A stretch of DNA of 64,000 nt from Verrucomicrobiota bacterium (GCA_021325145.1 JAJPHR010000083.1:1-64000), one strand, 5' to 3'. Shown: positions 44,040-53,812, counted from the stretch's first letter. Program-made: numbers and translations. Notes: a model not told the origin generated them from the sequence alone.

Positions 44040-44268
44040 GGTTACTCTGCCAAACCTCAGCAGGTTAGGGAATGGGAATTAGAGTTTTGGCGTGCTGGAG
44101 CATTGTATTGTGCTCTCGCTCTGACGAATCCGCCTTGCAAACTTGGAGCACTGCACCACCCTTCAATTTGCCGGTGTCCGGGGTAACTGCACAAGCGGTC
44201 AATTACTCCGTCACCAATTCCGCGCTTGTTTTTCACCCAGGCGCGGCTAACAATCCTTCCACCCAAAT

Positions 44269-45621
44269 ATGAAACGGATCTCGCCTCTTCTGCTCGCCGC
44301 CTTTCTGCTCTCATTTTCCGCGCTCTCGCCGTCAGCGCAGACGCCGCCGGCCAACTCACACTTAGAACTTCCGGCCACGGATGACGGACTCCCCGGGGCC
44401 GGACCGATTCGTCGTTACGATTGGTTTCGCAAGCTTTGGCTGGAGAAGCGCACGGCCTTCGCCAAACACCTCCAGCAGGACCAGGGCGCGCTCGTATTCC
44501 TTGGTGATTCCATCACACAGGGCTGGGGTGACGATTTCAAGGGAAAATTCACCGGGATAAAGGTGGCCAATCGCGGCATCAGCGGCGATACGACGCGCGG
44601 CGTGTTGATCCGCTTGCAGGAGGACGTGCTCGATGTGCATCCGGCAGGTGTCGTTCTGCTCATCGGCACCAATGATCTTGAAGAGAATGCCGATCCTGAA
44701 ACCATCGCAGCGAACTTAAAGCTTATCCTGGCCAAGTTGAAGGAGAGCAACCCGAAGATGCCAATCATTCTTTGCCAGGTGTTCCCCAGTTCCGAATCGA
44801 AAAAGCGCCCCGCCAGCCAGATCAAAAAGATCAATCGACTCTACGCCGCCGCTGTGAAAGGTGACGCGCAAATCACTTTGCTCGAAACCTGGGTTCTCTT
44901 TGCCAACCCGCAAGGCGACGCGAAAGCCGAGGAGTTTCCCGATTTACTTCATCCGAACGAAATCGGATACGCGAAGTGGGCCGCGGCCTTGCGGCCGCTG
45001 CTCGCCACGCTTGATTTCCTCGACACCACGCCGGACCAATTCACGCCCGAGCCGGGTTTCGTGAGTCTCTTCAATGGACGCGACCTTACCGGCTGGGGCT
45101 ATCGCCCGACTTCTGAAGGGGACATCCGCGCGGCCAAAAGAGAACAGGGGCGACCGAACGCGCCTGCGTGGCCAATCGTGACGGAGGCGGTCAACTTTGA
45201 TGGCAAGACCGCGAGCGATGATGGCCGCTATGTCGCGAAGAATGGCCGCTTGATCGTCATGACCGCGCCGGAATACCGGAGGATTCAGGAGATCTCGACC
45301 ACCCGTGAGTTCCCCAAGGATTTCATCCTCAAGCTCGAATTCCGCGCCGCGCCGTACGCCGACAGCGGCATCTTCATTCGAGAGCACCAACTCCAATGCC
45401 GCGACTACCTCCTCGCCGGCCCTTACAAAGACCTCAAGCAATACAAGCCCCAGGACTGGAACGAAATCGTCATCGCCGTGACCAACAACGTGGCCTACTG
45501 CACCTGCAACGGCGAAGTCCTTGAAGCCGCTTATAAAGTGCCTGCCACGGGCCCGATTGGCCTTGAGGGCGACCGCGGACAGGTGGAATACCGCCGAATC
45601 CGCTTGCAGGAACTTCCATAA
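44269..45621 (+). CDS. Secreted GDSL esterase fused to a DUF1080 (3-keto-disaccharide hydrolase) domain
   Basis: A 450-residue exported two-domain enzyme. After a signal peptide (MKRISPLLLAAFLLSFSALS), residues about 60-255 form an SGNH/GDSL hydrolase: catalytic Ser81 in FLGDSITQGW, block II Gly in NRGISGDT, block III LLIGTNDLEEN, and the Asp/His pair in DLLHPNEIGY. Residues about 270-450 are a DUF1080/3-keto-disaccharide hydrolase-type lectin-like domain (FVSLFNGRDLTGW, ILKLEFRAAPYADSGIFIRE, DWNEIVIAV, GPIGLEGDRGQVEYRRIRLQ). The fusion is common in Planctomycetes and Verrucomicrobia and probably removes acyl groups from, and cleaves, modified sugars outside the cytoplasm. Confidence 0.92.
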   Translation: MKRISPLLLAAFLLSFSALSPSAQTPPANSHLELPATDDGLPGAGPIRRYDWFRKLWLEKRTAFAKHLQQDQGALVFLGDSITQGWGDDFKGKFTGIKVANRGISGDTTRGVLIRLQEDVLDVHPAGVVLLIGTNDLEENADPETIAANLKLILAKLKESNPKMPIILCQVFPSSESKKRPASQIKKINRLYAAAVKGDAQITLLETWVLFANPQGDAKAEEFPDLLHPNEIGYAKWAAALRPLLATLDFLDTTPDQFTPEPGFVSLFNGRDLTGWGYRPTSEGDIRAAKREQGRPNAPAWPIVTEAVNFDGKTASDDGRYVAKNGRLIVMTAPEYRRIQEISTTREFPKDFILKLEFRAAPYADSGIFIREHQLQCRDYLLAGPYKDLKQYKPQDWNEIVIAVTNNVAYCTCNGEVLEAAYKVPATGPIGLEGDRGQVEYRRIRLQELP

Positions 45622-45672
45622 ACGAGGCCGAGCCTTCAACGAGCTTAATTCCACTGACCGGAAATTCGTCAA

Positions 45673-46038
45673 ATGAGCGCGCCACCATTGGGATTTCAGC
45701 GTGTCAAAGTGATTGCGCTGTCGGTGCTCGATGCGGATCGCGCCAATCGGTTTTACAGTGAAACCCTGGGATTGCCGCCGGCGTATGAAGGCAGCGAACA
45801 GGTCGGATATCTCCTCGGTCAAACGATTTTGATGCTCAAAGCGAATTGGTACGCACCCCCAACCGAAGCGCCGAATCCGCGCATCACCATCGCAACCGAC
45901 AATGCGCCTCAAACCGAGCAGGCGCTGCGTGCGCGGGGCGTTGTCATTGCCGACCCGGTCCAGGCTTATGACGGGTTCCACGTCGGCAGTTTTCTGGACA
46001 GCGAAGGGAACAAGCTTTGGTTTTGCTCGCCGGTGTAA
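45673..46038 (+). CDS. VOC (glyoxalase/bleomycin-resistance fold) protein
   Basis: A 121-residue single-module VOC-superfamily protein. The start FQRVKVIALSVLDADRANRF, then YSETLGLPPAYEG, and the end GFHVGSFLDSEGNKLWFCSP give the expected paired beta-alpha-beta-beta-beta units with likely metal ligands. Activity in this superfamily varies widely (lyases, dioxygenases, binding proteins) and cannot be assigned. It follows the GDSL gene by 51 bases on the same strand and is convergent with the giant S53 peptidase. Confidence 0.88.
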   Translation: MSAPPLGFQRVKVIALSVLDADRANRFYSETLGLPPAYEGSEQVGYLLGQTILMLKANWYAPPTEAPNPRITIATDNAPQTEQALRARGVVIADPVQAYDGFHVGSFLDSEGNKLWFCSPV

Positions 46039-46048
46039 CCGTCTGCCG

Positions 46049-49000
46049 TTATTGCCCCGAAATCTTGTAAAACGCGCCTGCGTTCGTCACCGGAATCGTT
46101 ACGGTATTCGTGTTCAACGGACCAGCAACGGTTTGCCACGAAACATTGACCAGGTCAGTGGACATCAAAACCTGATAGGGACCCACGCCACCGGTCCAGC
46201 TCAGGACGAGGTTGCCGCCCTGGAGCGCGATGGCCGCGTTGATGGGGACTTCGGTCACGACAATGTTCATGGTTGCGCTGCCGGAAAGGCTGCCCGGATC
46301 GGTAACGCTGACGACGAAGCTATTCGTGCCAATGTCGCTCGGAGATGGCGTGCCGGAAAAGGCGCCGCTACCGACTACGCTCAACCATGCCGGACCACTG
46401 ACTTTCGCAAAGGTTAGTGTGTCGCCGGGATTCGGGTCGCTGGCAGCGGATGCAAGCGAACCGGAATAGGCCTGCGCGACGGTGGCGCCCGGCTCCGAGA
46501 AAGGATTGCTGGTAAAAGACGGCGCACCATTCACGTAAATGGACATGGTCGCATTGCTGAACAATCCGCCGGAATCGGTCGCGCGCACCACAAAAATGTT
46601 CGTGCCGGCATTGGCATTGGCGGCGGTGCCGGACAGCGAACCGTTGGCAGCGATATTCAGCCACGCCGGACCACTGACGGCCGAGAAACTGAGCGTGCCT
46701 CCGGCGTTCGGGTCGGTGGCGTTGGTTGCAATGGTCCCGGAATAGGCCTGACCCGCGTTAATACCCGGCTCAGTAAATGGATTGTTAATAAAGGACGGCG
46801 CGACGTTCACGTAGATGAACATCGTCGCATTGTTGGACAAACCACCCGGGTCGGTGGCACGCACGAGAAAAGTGTTGGTCCCGAAATCCGTGTTGGCCGG
46901 CGTGCCCGAGAGCGCGCCATTGCCGGCGACACCGAGCCATGCCGGGCCGCTGATTTTCGAAAAGGTGATGGTGTCACCGTTCGGGTCCGAAGCATTGGCG
47001 GTCAGAGAACCTGAATAAATCTGGCCTGAGTTCGCATTCGTCCTGCTAAAGGGATTGCTGGCAAAAGTGGGCGGGAAGTTGGTGCGCACCGAGTAGTGCG
47101 TTTGCACCTGGGCGGCGCTCAATGCGTAATTGTAAATGGCCACTTCATCCATGCTGCCGTTGAACTGAGCGTCATAGGCCGTCGTGCCCGATTGGCGCGA
47201 GCCGATGCTCATCGCGTTTGTCGAGCCCAGGATTCCGCTGCCGGCGGTGATGGTGCCGGAAGCGTTCGAAACTCCGTCCACGTAAAGGACGACGAAGCCG
47301 CTCGCCTCGTTGCAAACGCCCACCAGATGATGCCAGTTGCCGTTCGGCGCGATGGTGCCGTTGGCCAGATGCACGCCGCCGCCGCTATCGCGAACAAAGA
47401 AACGAAAGGCATGGCTGCCACTCCCGCAATCCAGATTGAACTGCTCGCCTCCTCCGCCGGTTCCTTTGGTGATCAGGCCGGCATCCGTCGTCTGCGCGTT
47501 TCCTTTCACCCAGGCTTCCACCGAAAATGCCGAATTGCCGGCACTCGAGAAATCGATATTGACGCTGCCGACGTAGCTGCCCGTGCCCGGGCCAAACTTT
47601 GCCGCCGTATCCGAGTCAACGGGATTATAGCCCGGTTGGTTAAGCGTCGTGCTGTTGTAAACGCCGTTGAGGCCGGAGCGATAATCATGCGCCACCGTTC
47701 CGCTCGCCTCGTCCAGCCGATAGTAGCTGATCGGATGATCGGTAATGACCTGCTGCACATAAGGACTAACGGGCACGGCGACAACGGTCAGCGACACAAT
47801 GCTGCTCGTGGCGGTGCCGATGGAATTGCTGAGTATGGCCGCGTAGTTGCCGGAGTTGGCGAGCTGAAGGCTGTTCAGTGTGAGGTTTGAACTCGTCGCA
47901 CCCGGAACAGGCGTGCCGTTCTGCGTCCAGGAGTAACTCAACGGCTGCGCGCCGGCGCCCTGAACGGACAGCGTCGTACTGCCGCCCGCGAAAAGAGAAA
48001 GGCTGGTCGGATTGGGCTGTTGCGTCACGACCGGAGCCCGAAACACCGTAAGCGAAGCGACCGCGCTGGTGGCGGTATTCAGCGAATTGGTCACGACCAC
48101 GTAATAATTGCCCGCCTGATTTGTTTGCACGTTGGGCAAAGTCAGGGTGCTGCTGACCGCCCCGGAAATCGCCCCTGTGGGACTGTACCACTGGAAAGCC
48201 AGCGGCGGAGTTCCCATGGCTCCCACGGTGAATGTCGAACTCGAACCAGTGGTGCTGTTGGTGGTGGGTTGTGGTTGTTGGGCGATGACCACCTGTGGCG
48301 GCATGATTGCGCCGCTCACCCCGAATACGCCCGTATCCTGAGTGCCGCCGGCGACGGGTTTGGTGAAAGTAATCGAGGCGACGGGTTGGTTCAGCCCGAA
48401 CACCGCTAGATTAATTATGGTCTGGTAGAGGTTCGGATTGCTGCCACCGTTGTTCTCCGTGAAAAGGCCGGTGCCCAGATCCAGCCGGCCAAAACCCTGG
48501 AGGGCCACGTTGGCGGTCGTGCCGAACCAATCCTGCGCATTAAAATTGAACGTCTGGCTTGTTGTGCCGTTCGTGAAGTGGATGACCAGCGTGCCGGTCC
48601 CGCCTCCGTTGGCTGATGAAGCGAGGATGGCCAGGGAATTATACGATTGCGGGCTGGTGAATGTGAGCGTCCCCGAGGCCGCATAGGTATCCCCCATCAA
48701 CAGCACGTTCGTAGCAGTCCCATACGGTCCCAACTGAAAGGCCGTGGTGCCGTCGGCCTGGCTGGTGAAACTGCCGCTGGAAGGCAGTCCCTGCGTGCCG
48801 CCGCTGCCGCTTACCTGCGGATTCGCATTCAAGCCGGCCTGGTAAAAACAGATGTTGTTCGGCAAATCGAAAGCCGTCGCGCCTTTGTTGGCCAGGGTCG
48901 CGTTGGCGGGAACGATCACACCCGCGTTAAACCCGCTCACCGCAATTGGGAAATTCGCGGGCGACACAACCAACGTGAATAAGCGGGTTTGCACCACCCC

Positions 49001-50941
49001 ACTGGTCACGTTGGTGATCCAAATTGTCGAGTAATACGTCCCTGCCCCGAGACTCGTGGTCGCGGCGGTATTCAAGCTCACCGTCACAGTAGTAGCCGTG
49101 CCGGACGCGAGCGTCCCGCTGCTCGCCGAGGCATTCAACCATACTGAGGTGTTGTTCAGGCTCCAATTGAGCGGCAGCGCGCTGACGTTGGTCAGGGAAA
49201 AATCCAGGGACGCGGCGTTGAATGGAATCCCGAAGGGCGTCATTAAGGTAAAGCCGATGCCCGGCGTCACGTTCAGCTTGTCAAGTGGCGCGGCCAGGAC
49301 ATTGATCATGTTGCTCCCATTGGGTGAACCCCAGCCGGTCGCAAGGTCATAACCTCCGACGGCAAAGAAGTTCGCCGGGCTGCCGCTGTTGGTATTGTTG
49401 CCGGTCGTGATGTCGTGAAATATCGTGGCGTAGCTGGGATTGGTGTTGCCGATTCCATAGAGGATCGGGTTGAGGAACCCGATGCTGGCGCGGCCATTGG
49501 CAACGGCCTGCTGGTTGACCAGGGCCATGAAGCCAGCCCACAGCGGCGCGGCTGCACTCGTGCCACCCACCGTTCCAGACTGTCCGTTTTTCAAATACCA
49601 GAAGATTACGGTATCGGCGAGAATGGATACGTCGGGAAAGTTTCGTTGGGAGGTTGAACCGTGATTGGTGGACATGTTCATGCCCACTTGGTAGCTCGGA
49701 ATGGTGTAATGCGGCGTAATCCCGCCACCGCTGCCGATCCAGGTGGTTTCGGATTGCCACGGCCCACGGGGTCCACTGGTGGTCAATCCGGTTCCGCCCA
49801 CCGATACAATGTTGGGGTCGTCCGCGGGCGCGAAGATGGTTTGCGAAGAGTTGTACGCGCCGCCGTCGCCCGCAGCCACGAAGAAATTCTGCCCCTGCAG
49901 GGCAAATTGCGCGAAGACATTGTCCATCGTCGAGGGCGGAGGGTAAACGCCGAAGGAACAACTCAATTGTTTGGCTTTGTTGTCAGAGGCCATCTGGTTG
50001 AGGATGTCGATCATGCTGCTGCCTTCGTAAACGATGATGGTCGCGCCGGGCGCCATGCACATGGCCATGTCGATGTCCAAAGTTTCCTCGCCGTCGTCCG
50101 TGCCGGGCGCCGGGATCCCGCTAAGGCCGTCCAAAAGGACGTTCGTAACGGTGATATTCGGCAAGCCCGCAGCCTGCTTGTAGAGGATGATGTCGTTGGT
50201 GAAGTACTCGCCGAGTTCGAACAACCCGATCGTTTGCCCCACGCCAGTCAGGGTAACTCCCGGAGCGTAGGCCGCCCGGAAGTCGAAGCCGATGTAATCC
50301 CCGCCCTGCCCCGAACCGGTGGCAAATGATTTCACACCGCCGGCATCGTCCCGGCGTATCAGGTTCATTGGCCGCGGCGGCATAAAATCATCCAGCCCGC
50401 AAACCTCCTGCACTGGAACCGCCAGATCGAGCGAAGGCTCGGCATCGGCGGCGTGAAAAGTCCGCGCCTCGGTTGGATGCGGATACACTCGCATGGTGAC
50501 ATGCAACGTCCGTTCGATGTCCGCGACCGACCCGCTGACATCCACCACGACGCGGTTGGAATACGTGCTCGTCACCTTGAAACCGTTTGCCCGGGCAAAA
50601 TCCATCACCGCCTGATAATCCGACTCAGAGGGGCCGAACTGTTCGGTAAATTGTTCTGACGTAAGGAACTGCTGATATTTTGGGCTGGCCGGGTCGTAAA
50701 TTTCCCGGAGCAAATTGGTCAATCCTTCCTTGTTTCGCAACGGCAGGCAGATGGCCAGCTTCATGGTTTGCGAAGCCGGGAGTCGATCCGTGGGCTGGAT
50801 GCCGGCCACTTCGCGAACGAAGTTTCCGTGGAGGGTCTGCCTTGGGGCCGCCTGGGCCGGGTGCCCGACAAAGAGAAAGCACAGTGCCGCCAGGATCGCG
50901 GCAGGAAGGGGCCGTGCGTTGTGGCTATGATTGGGAGACAT
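46049..50941 (-). CDS. Giant secreted S53 (sedolisin) peptidase with Ig-like, LamG and cadherin-like modules
   Basis: A 1630-residue exported acid serine peptidase. A signal peptide (LPAAILAALCFLFVGHPAQA) is followed by a pro-kumamolisin activation domain (about 40-190, YDPASPKYQQFLTSEQFTEQ) and the S53 catalytic domain (about 205-560). The domain has the Glu/Asp pair in GEETLDIDMAM near residue 282 and the nucleophile in GGTSAAAPLWAGF near residue 458. Then come a BACON/Ig-like stretch, two Ig-like domains (about 900-1090), a LamG/concanavalin domain (about 1100-1285), and three near-identical Ig-like repeats, each starting NPF and containing SGPAWL (about 1295-1570). The ~55-residue C-terminal module ends GAFYKISGQ. 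Length is far beyond the ~600 residues usual for S53. Confidence 0.92.
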   Translation of the reverse strand: MSPNHSHNARPLPAAILAALCFLFVGHPAQAAPRQTLHGNFVREVAGIQPTDRLPASQTMKLAICLPLRNKEGLTNLLREIYDPASPKYQQFLTSEQFTEQFGPSESDYQAVMDFARANGFKVTSTYSNRVVVDVSGSVADIERTLHVTMRVYPHPTEARTFHAADAEPSLDLAVPVQEVCGLDDFMPPRPMNLIRRDDAGGVKSFATGSGQGGDYIGFDFRAAYAPGVTLTGVGQTIGLFELGEYFTNDIILYKQAAGLPNITVTNVLLDGLSGIPAPGTDDGEETLDIDMAMCMAPGATIIVYEGSSMIDILNQMASDNKAKQLSCSFGVYPPPSTMDNVFAQFALQGQNFFVAAGDGGAYNSSQTIFAPADDPNIVSVGGTGLTTSGPRGPWQSETTWIGSGGGITPHYTIPSYQVGMNMSTNHGSTSQRNFPDVSILADTVIFWYLKNGQSGTVGGTSAAAPLWAGFMALVNQQAVANGRASIGFLNPILYGIGNTNPSYATIFHDITTGNNTNSGSPANFFAVGGYDLATGWGSPNGSNMINVLAAPLDKLNVTPGIGFTLMTPFGIPFNAASLDFSLTNVSALPLNWSLNNTSVWLNASASSGTLASGTATTVTVSLNTAATTSLGAGTYYSTIWITNVTSGVVQTRLFTLVVSPANFPIAVSGFNAGVIVPANATLANKGATAFDLPNNICFYQAGLNANPQVSGSGGTQGLPSSGSFTSQADGTTAFQLGPYGTATNVLLMGDTYAASGTLTFTSPQSYNSLAILASSANGGGTGTLVIHFTNGTTSQTFNFNAQDWFGTTANVALQGFGRLDLGTGLFTENNGGSNPNLYQTIINLAVFGLNQPVASITFTKPVAGGTQDTGVFGVSGAIMPPQVVIAQQPQPTTNSTTGSSSTFTVGAMGTPPLAFQWYSPTGAISGAVSSTLTLPNVQTNQAGNYYVVVTNSLNTATSAVASLTVFRAPVVTQQPNPTSLSLFAGGSTTLSVQGAGAQPLSYSWTQNGTPVPGATSSNLTLNSLQLANSGNYAAILSNSIGTATSSIVSLTVVAVPVSPYVQQVITDHPISYYRLDEASGTVAHDYRSGLNGVYNSTTLNQPGYNPVDSDTAAKFGPGTGSYVGSVNIDFSSAGNSAFSVEAWVKGNAQTTDAGLITKGTGGGGEQFNLDCGSGSHAFRFFVRDSGGGVHLANGTIAPNGNWHHLVGVCNEASGFVVLYVDGVSNASGTITAGSGILGSTNAMSIGSRQSGTTAYDAQFNGSMDEVAIYNYALSAAQVQTHYSVRTNFPPTFASNPFSRTNANSGQIYSGSLTANASDPNGDTITFSKISGPAWLGVAGNGALSGTPANTDFGTNTFLVRATDPGGLSNNATMFIYVNVAPSFINNPFTEPGINAGQAYSGTIATNATDPNAGGTLSFSAVSGPAWLNIAANGSLSGTAANANAGTNIFVVRATDSGGLFSNATMSIYVNGAPSFTSNPFSEPGATVAQAYSGSLASAASDPNPGDTLTFAKVSGPAWLSVVGSGAFSGTPSPSDIGTNSFVVSVTDPGSLSGSATMNIVVTEVPINAAIALQGGNLVLSWTGGVGPYQVLMSTDLVNVSWQTVAGPLNTNTVTIPVTNAGAFYKISGQ

Positions 50942-51298
50942 AAGTTTGGGTTGCGCTAAACTGATTGAGCATTGAGGATACGGCTGATGGCTGGTGATAG
51001 TATGTCACAATTCCAGCCCTGGTGAAAGCCAGAAGCAGGGCCAAAATCGCTTGCAGGTCGGGAGGATCGTGTTCAATATGCTGTACGGCTCGTCTGCTTT
51101 AGTGGATTAAGGCGCGGTGGAGCGAATTTGGCAAGCACAATTTTACGAGGGCGCGCCGAAACGGGAGTTTGACCACGGATGGGCACGAGCTGTGAACCTG
51201 ACTCAGAACACTACTAGAGCAGCAAAAACCCTTGTGAAATCAAAGGAATTCGCGCTAACTCGCCAGAATTTTTCGTAAGTCCGGAAGGATTTTCACTG
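50942..51298. other. Intergenic region with island boundary repeat
   Basis: No gene is supported in these 357 bases. The stretch contains one TATGTCACA unit near 51000 and the left copy of a ~50-bp direct repeat (51069-51117) whose partner is at 54456-54505. The S53 promoter should lie at its left end. Confidence 0.5.
51069..51117 (+). repeat. Left copy of ~50-bp direct repeat
   Basis: Starts GTGTTCAATATGCTGTACG and matches 54456-54505 at all but about four positions plus one small indel. Weaker similarity continues some 30 bases on each side. The pair encloses 3.4 kb with an AlpA-like gene, so it may mark the ends of a small island. Confidence 0.7.
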
Positions 51299-51508
51299 TC
51301 ATTCGGTTGGTGGCTTCAAGGCTGCTTTGGCTTCGACGAGAAGCGTTTTATACAGGATATTTCCGATATCGGTTGGAACCGTTACGATCCTTTGCTCACC
51401 GTCCAAGCTCTGGTCGAAAATCATGACTTGAGGAGTCTCCTGCACGGCAGTGGTTTGGCTGGATCGCCGTGTCAGTACCAGCCCATTTTTTAGAACAATT
51501 CTGTTCAT
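51299..51508 (-). CDS. Small hypothetical protein
   Basis: A 69-residue open frame with balanced composition (MNRIVLKNGLVLTRRSSQTT at the start, then VPTDIGNILYKTLLVEAKAA near the end). It has no recognised family and no strong ribosome-binding site. It lies within the putative island delimited by the direct repeats and is divergent from the AlpA-like gene. It may be a genuine small gene or chance. Confidence 0.35.
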   Translation of the reverse strand: MNRIVLKNGLVLTRRSSQTTAVQETPQVMIFDQSLDGEQRIVTVPTDIGNILYKTLLVEAKAALKPPTE

Positions 51509-51714
51509 GATAACCTGTTAGCATGCACCATTGAAATCCAACAGGAGCGAAATTGCCTCTGGCTCCTTTCACTCTCAACACTCTCCTTTCCGCCCTGCGG
51601 AAAGGGCACGAAGCGTGAAGGCCAATGTAGCCTGCAAACCGTCGTGGCGGGCTGGAAATCATTAGAGACAACGCATGCGGCGGAGGTCTGAAATTTTTAT
51701 ATGGGAGGTTGGTT

Positions 51715-52524
51715 ATGCAGTTTATGATTCCAGAAGTTGGGTTTGTTCGATTGAGGGAAGTCCTGACGGTAATCCCAGTTGGCAAAACCTGCTGGTGGGA
51801 GGGCGTCAAGCCGGGGCGATCCCCAAAACCAGTAAAATTGTCTCAGCGCTGTACGGCTTGGAAGGCGGAGGACATTCGCAACTTTCGGAGAAACGTAAGG
51901 CGAAGGTCGAAAACATTCGTCTGTCGCCTAACAGCAACACATTCATTCCAATTGCATCACACGGATGAAAATCATACCCTAAAAAGCATGAACCTGACTC
52001 TCAGCGAAATTTTGGTTGGCCTCTTCGGAGCATCCGGTTGGGCAGTAGCCATTGTTAAGATGATCACGGATGCTAGAGAAGATGCCAGAAAGAGTCGACA
52101 CGATGAACGCGAGCAGCGAGAGGAGGAACGAAAGGCCAGGGAATCTCAGTCAAAGACAGCCGAGCTTCTTGCGCCATATATCTTGGCCCTGAATAGTGAC
52201 TACTTTATTGACATCTCAAAACAAATAAAAAAGAATACTGGAATCAAAGATGACGGTTCACCTATTTCTCAAGATGAGCTGCGTCGGTATAGGGATTACC
52301 CTGCGAAAATGGAGGAAATTGGTGCCCAAATGTTGGCCGGTAGATTCCCCAGGAGTGAAACTTACGACTTGTTTGGCATAGAAATATTGGCTTGTGACAG
52401 TGCAAAGTTTATGTGGGAAGGAGAAGACACCCACTATTGGAAAGTGTTTAAGTTGTTAGTGAACGCTATGAACCAAGAGAAGACTATTCGCGACCAACTC
52501 ACGAACAAGTCCCATTTAAGGTAG
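51715..52524 (+). CDS. AlpA-like regulator fused to a membrane/coiled-coil segment
   Basis: A 269-residue open frame. The ATG at 51715 is favoured by a strong Shine-Dalgarno (GGGAGG, 51703-51708). Residues 1-60 match AlpA-like phage regulators: VGFVRLREVLTVIPVGKTCW, then WEGVKPGRSPKPVKLSQRCT and AWKAEDIR. AlpA proteins are normally only ~70 residues. Here the frame runs on without a stop through ~30 basic residues into a membrane helix (EILVGLFGASGWAVAIVKMI, about residues 97-118) and a highly charged coiled coil (DAREDARKSRHDEREQREEE). The last 100 residues are soluble and of unknown family. An internal ATG at 51988 could start a separate protein, but it has no good ribosome-binding site. 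Confidence 0.6.
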   Translation: MQFMIPEVGFVRLREVLTVIPVGKTCWWEGVKPGRSPKPVKLSQRCTAWKAEDIRNFRRNVRRRSKTFVCRLTATHSFQLHHTDENHTLKSMNLTLSEILVGLFGASGWAVAIVKMITDAREDARKSRHDEREQREEERKARESQSKTAELLAPYILALNSDYFIDISKQIKKNTGIKDDGSPISQDELRRYRDYPAKMEEIGAQMLAGRFPRSETYDLFGIEILACDSAKFMWEGEDTHYWKVFKLLVNAMNQEKTIRDQLTNKSHLR

Positions 52525-52540
52525 TGCCTTAATTTGAATC
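52520..52540. repeat. Second copy of the 21-base arm of the 11460 inverted repeat
   Basis: The 21 bases here, beginning GGTAGTGCCTTAATTTGAAT, match 11463-11483 exactly although the sites are 41 kb apart. Here the second arm is missing, but a different dyad TTTGAAT/ATTCAAA follows. Overlaps the stop of the AlpA-fusion gene. Confidence 0.65.
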
Positions 52541-52592
52541 GGGAGGCTTTCATAGCAATTATAATTCAAATCCAAGTTTGGAATTACGCTTG

Positions 52593-53579
52593 ATGAGCGA
52601 GGATAAACCGAGCAACGAGCCCGCCGCCGACAAGCCCGCTGATAAAGGCGACTGCGACCCAAGCCAGCGCCTCTCCCCTGCAAACGACAAATCGGTCAGC
52701 AAGGTGGTATTGTTCGCCATTGAGATTGTTGCCCTTGGTGGAGTTGCGACTGGCTTGTGGGTTTTTGGAGAACATTTGGAGAAGCATGGTTACCCTAAGA
52801 TTGGGAGCTTTGTGGATTTTCTATCTTGCGCAGGGTTTTTCGCTCTCGTTCCTGTTACAGTATTAAAAATATGGCCGGAGGCAAAAAGAGTCTGGTCAAT
52901 CTTTGGCCTATTTTTGGTAGTGTTTGGCATCTTATGGGGGCTGATCGCATCAAACAAAACCGAATTAAAGCCGGATTTGCAATTCGGACTGGCATTGTCA
53001 AGCACCAACGAAGCATGGTTGACGAACGATTTTCTGGCAAAATCGTCGTTTTCAAACAACAGTTCCTGGTATACGTGGGCCATTCTCAGCAATAGCAGTC
53101 CTTGGTTATTAATTCCTTTGGCGGGAACAGAGACAAATATCTCATTGATTCCACTGTTAACAAACAGGACAGAAATTGACGCTGAAGAAGTGTCGGTCGG
53201 CATCTCCATCGACTCTGAGGTTAAGTGCTCGGCAGAAGGCTGGGAAATTGCCCATTTTGAACATAACACTTCACTTGTTCGCCGTGGTGGGTTTTTCGCA
53301 AAACACACCTCCGGCGCTCTGCCGGTAATAACAATAAGCGTTCCGCTGCCGAATGATAAACGATGGGAGGGGCCAAGATGTCCAGTTATTGTAATGGTGG
53401 CGGTAAAACATGTCACGGTCATGACAACGTCATTCTGGCTGCTGGCGCTTCCGTTCCCTGCTGATGCGCCTCCCGCCCCCAAAATCGGCATATACGGCGG
53501 CGACCAAATTGAGTTTTTAACTAACGGCGGTTTCATGCGGTTCCATTATTCAAAGAGTCAGATGGGGAAATCAAATTGA
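52593..53579 (+). CDS. Membrane protein with large C-terminal soluble domain
   Basis: A 328-residue protein from the ATG at 52593. A charged N-terminus (about 40 residues) precedes three membrane segments: VVLFAIEIVALGGVATGLWV, SFVDFLSCAGFFALVPVTVL and IFGLFLVVFGILWGLIA (together about residues 38-120). The remaining ~200 residues are probably extracytoplasmic and beta-rich, with repeated SNNSSWYTWAILSNSSPWLL-like Asn/Ser segments. No family recognised. It follows the AlpA-fusion gene by 69 bases on the same strand inside the repeat-bounded island, so the two may act together. Confidence 0.7.
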   Translation: MSEDKPSNEPAADKPADKGDCDPSQRLSPANDKSVSKVVLFAIEIVALGGVATGLWVFGEHLEKHGYPKIGSFVDFLSCAGFFALVPVTVLKIWPEAKRVWSIFGLFLVVFGILWGLIASNKTELKPDLQFGLALSSTNEAWLTNDFLAKSSFSNNSSWYTWAILSNSSPWLLIPLAGTETNISLIPLLTNRTEIDAEEVSVGISIDSEVKCSAEGWEIAHFEHNTSLVRRGGFFAKHTSGALPVITISVPLPNDKRWEGPRCPVIVMVAVKHVTVMTTSFWLLALPFPADAPPAPKIGIYGGDQIEFLTNGGFMRFHYSKSQMGKSN

Positions 53580-53812
53580 GGTCATTTCAAATAAGGCGCT
53601 ACCACAAGGCTTTTGCCAAATTGACTACGAATGGACACGGGTTCAGAAAGCATGGACTGGCCGCAAAGAGGCGCAAAAACCCCGGATGGTTTTGGTCAGG
53701 ATTAACCCTCTTTCGCCGGAAGGCGAAAGCAGGGCAGGCATGGATTAACTAACAGGATTTGTTGAGTGGATTTTTGGGAGGCGATTTCGATGGTTTTTTT
53801 GGCGGGTGAGCT

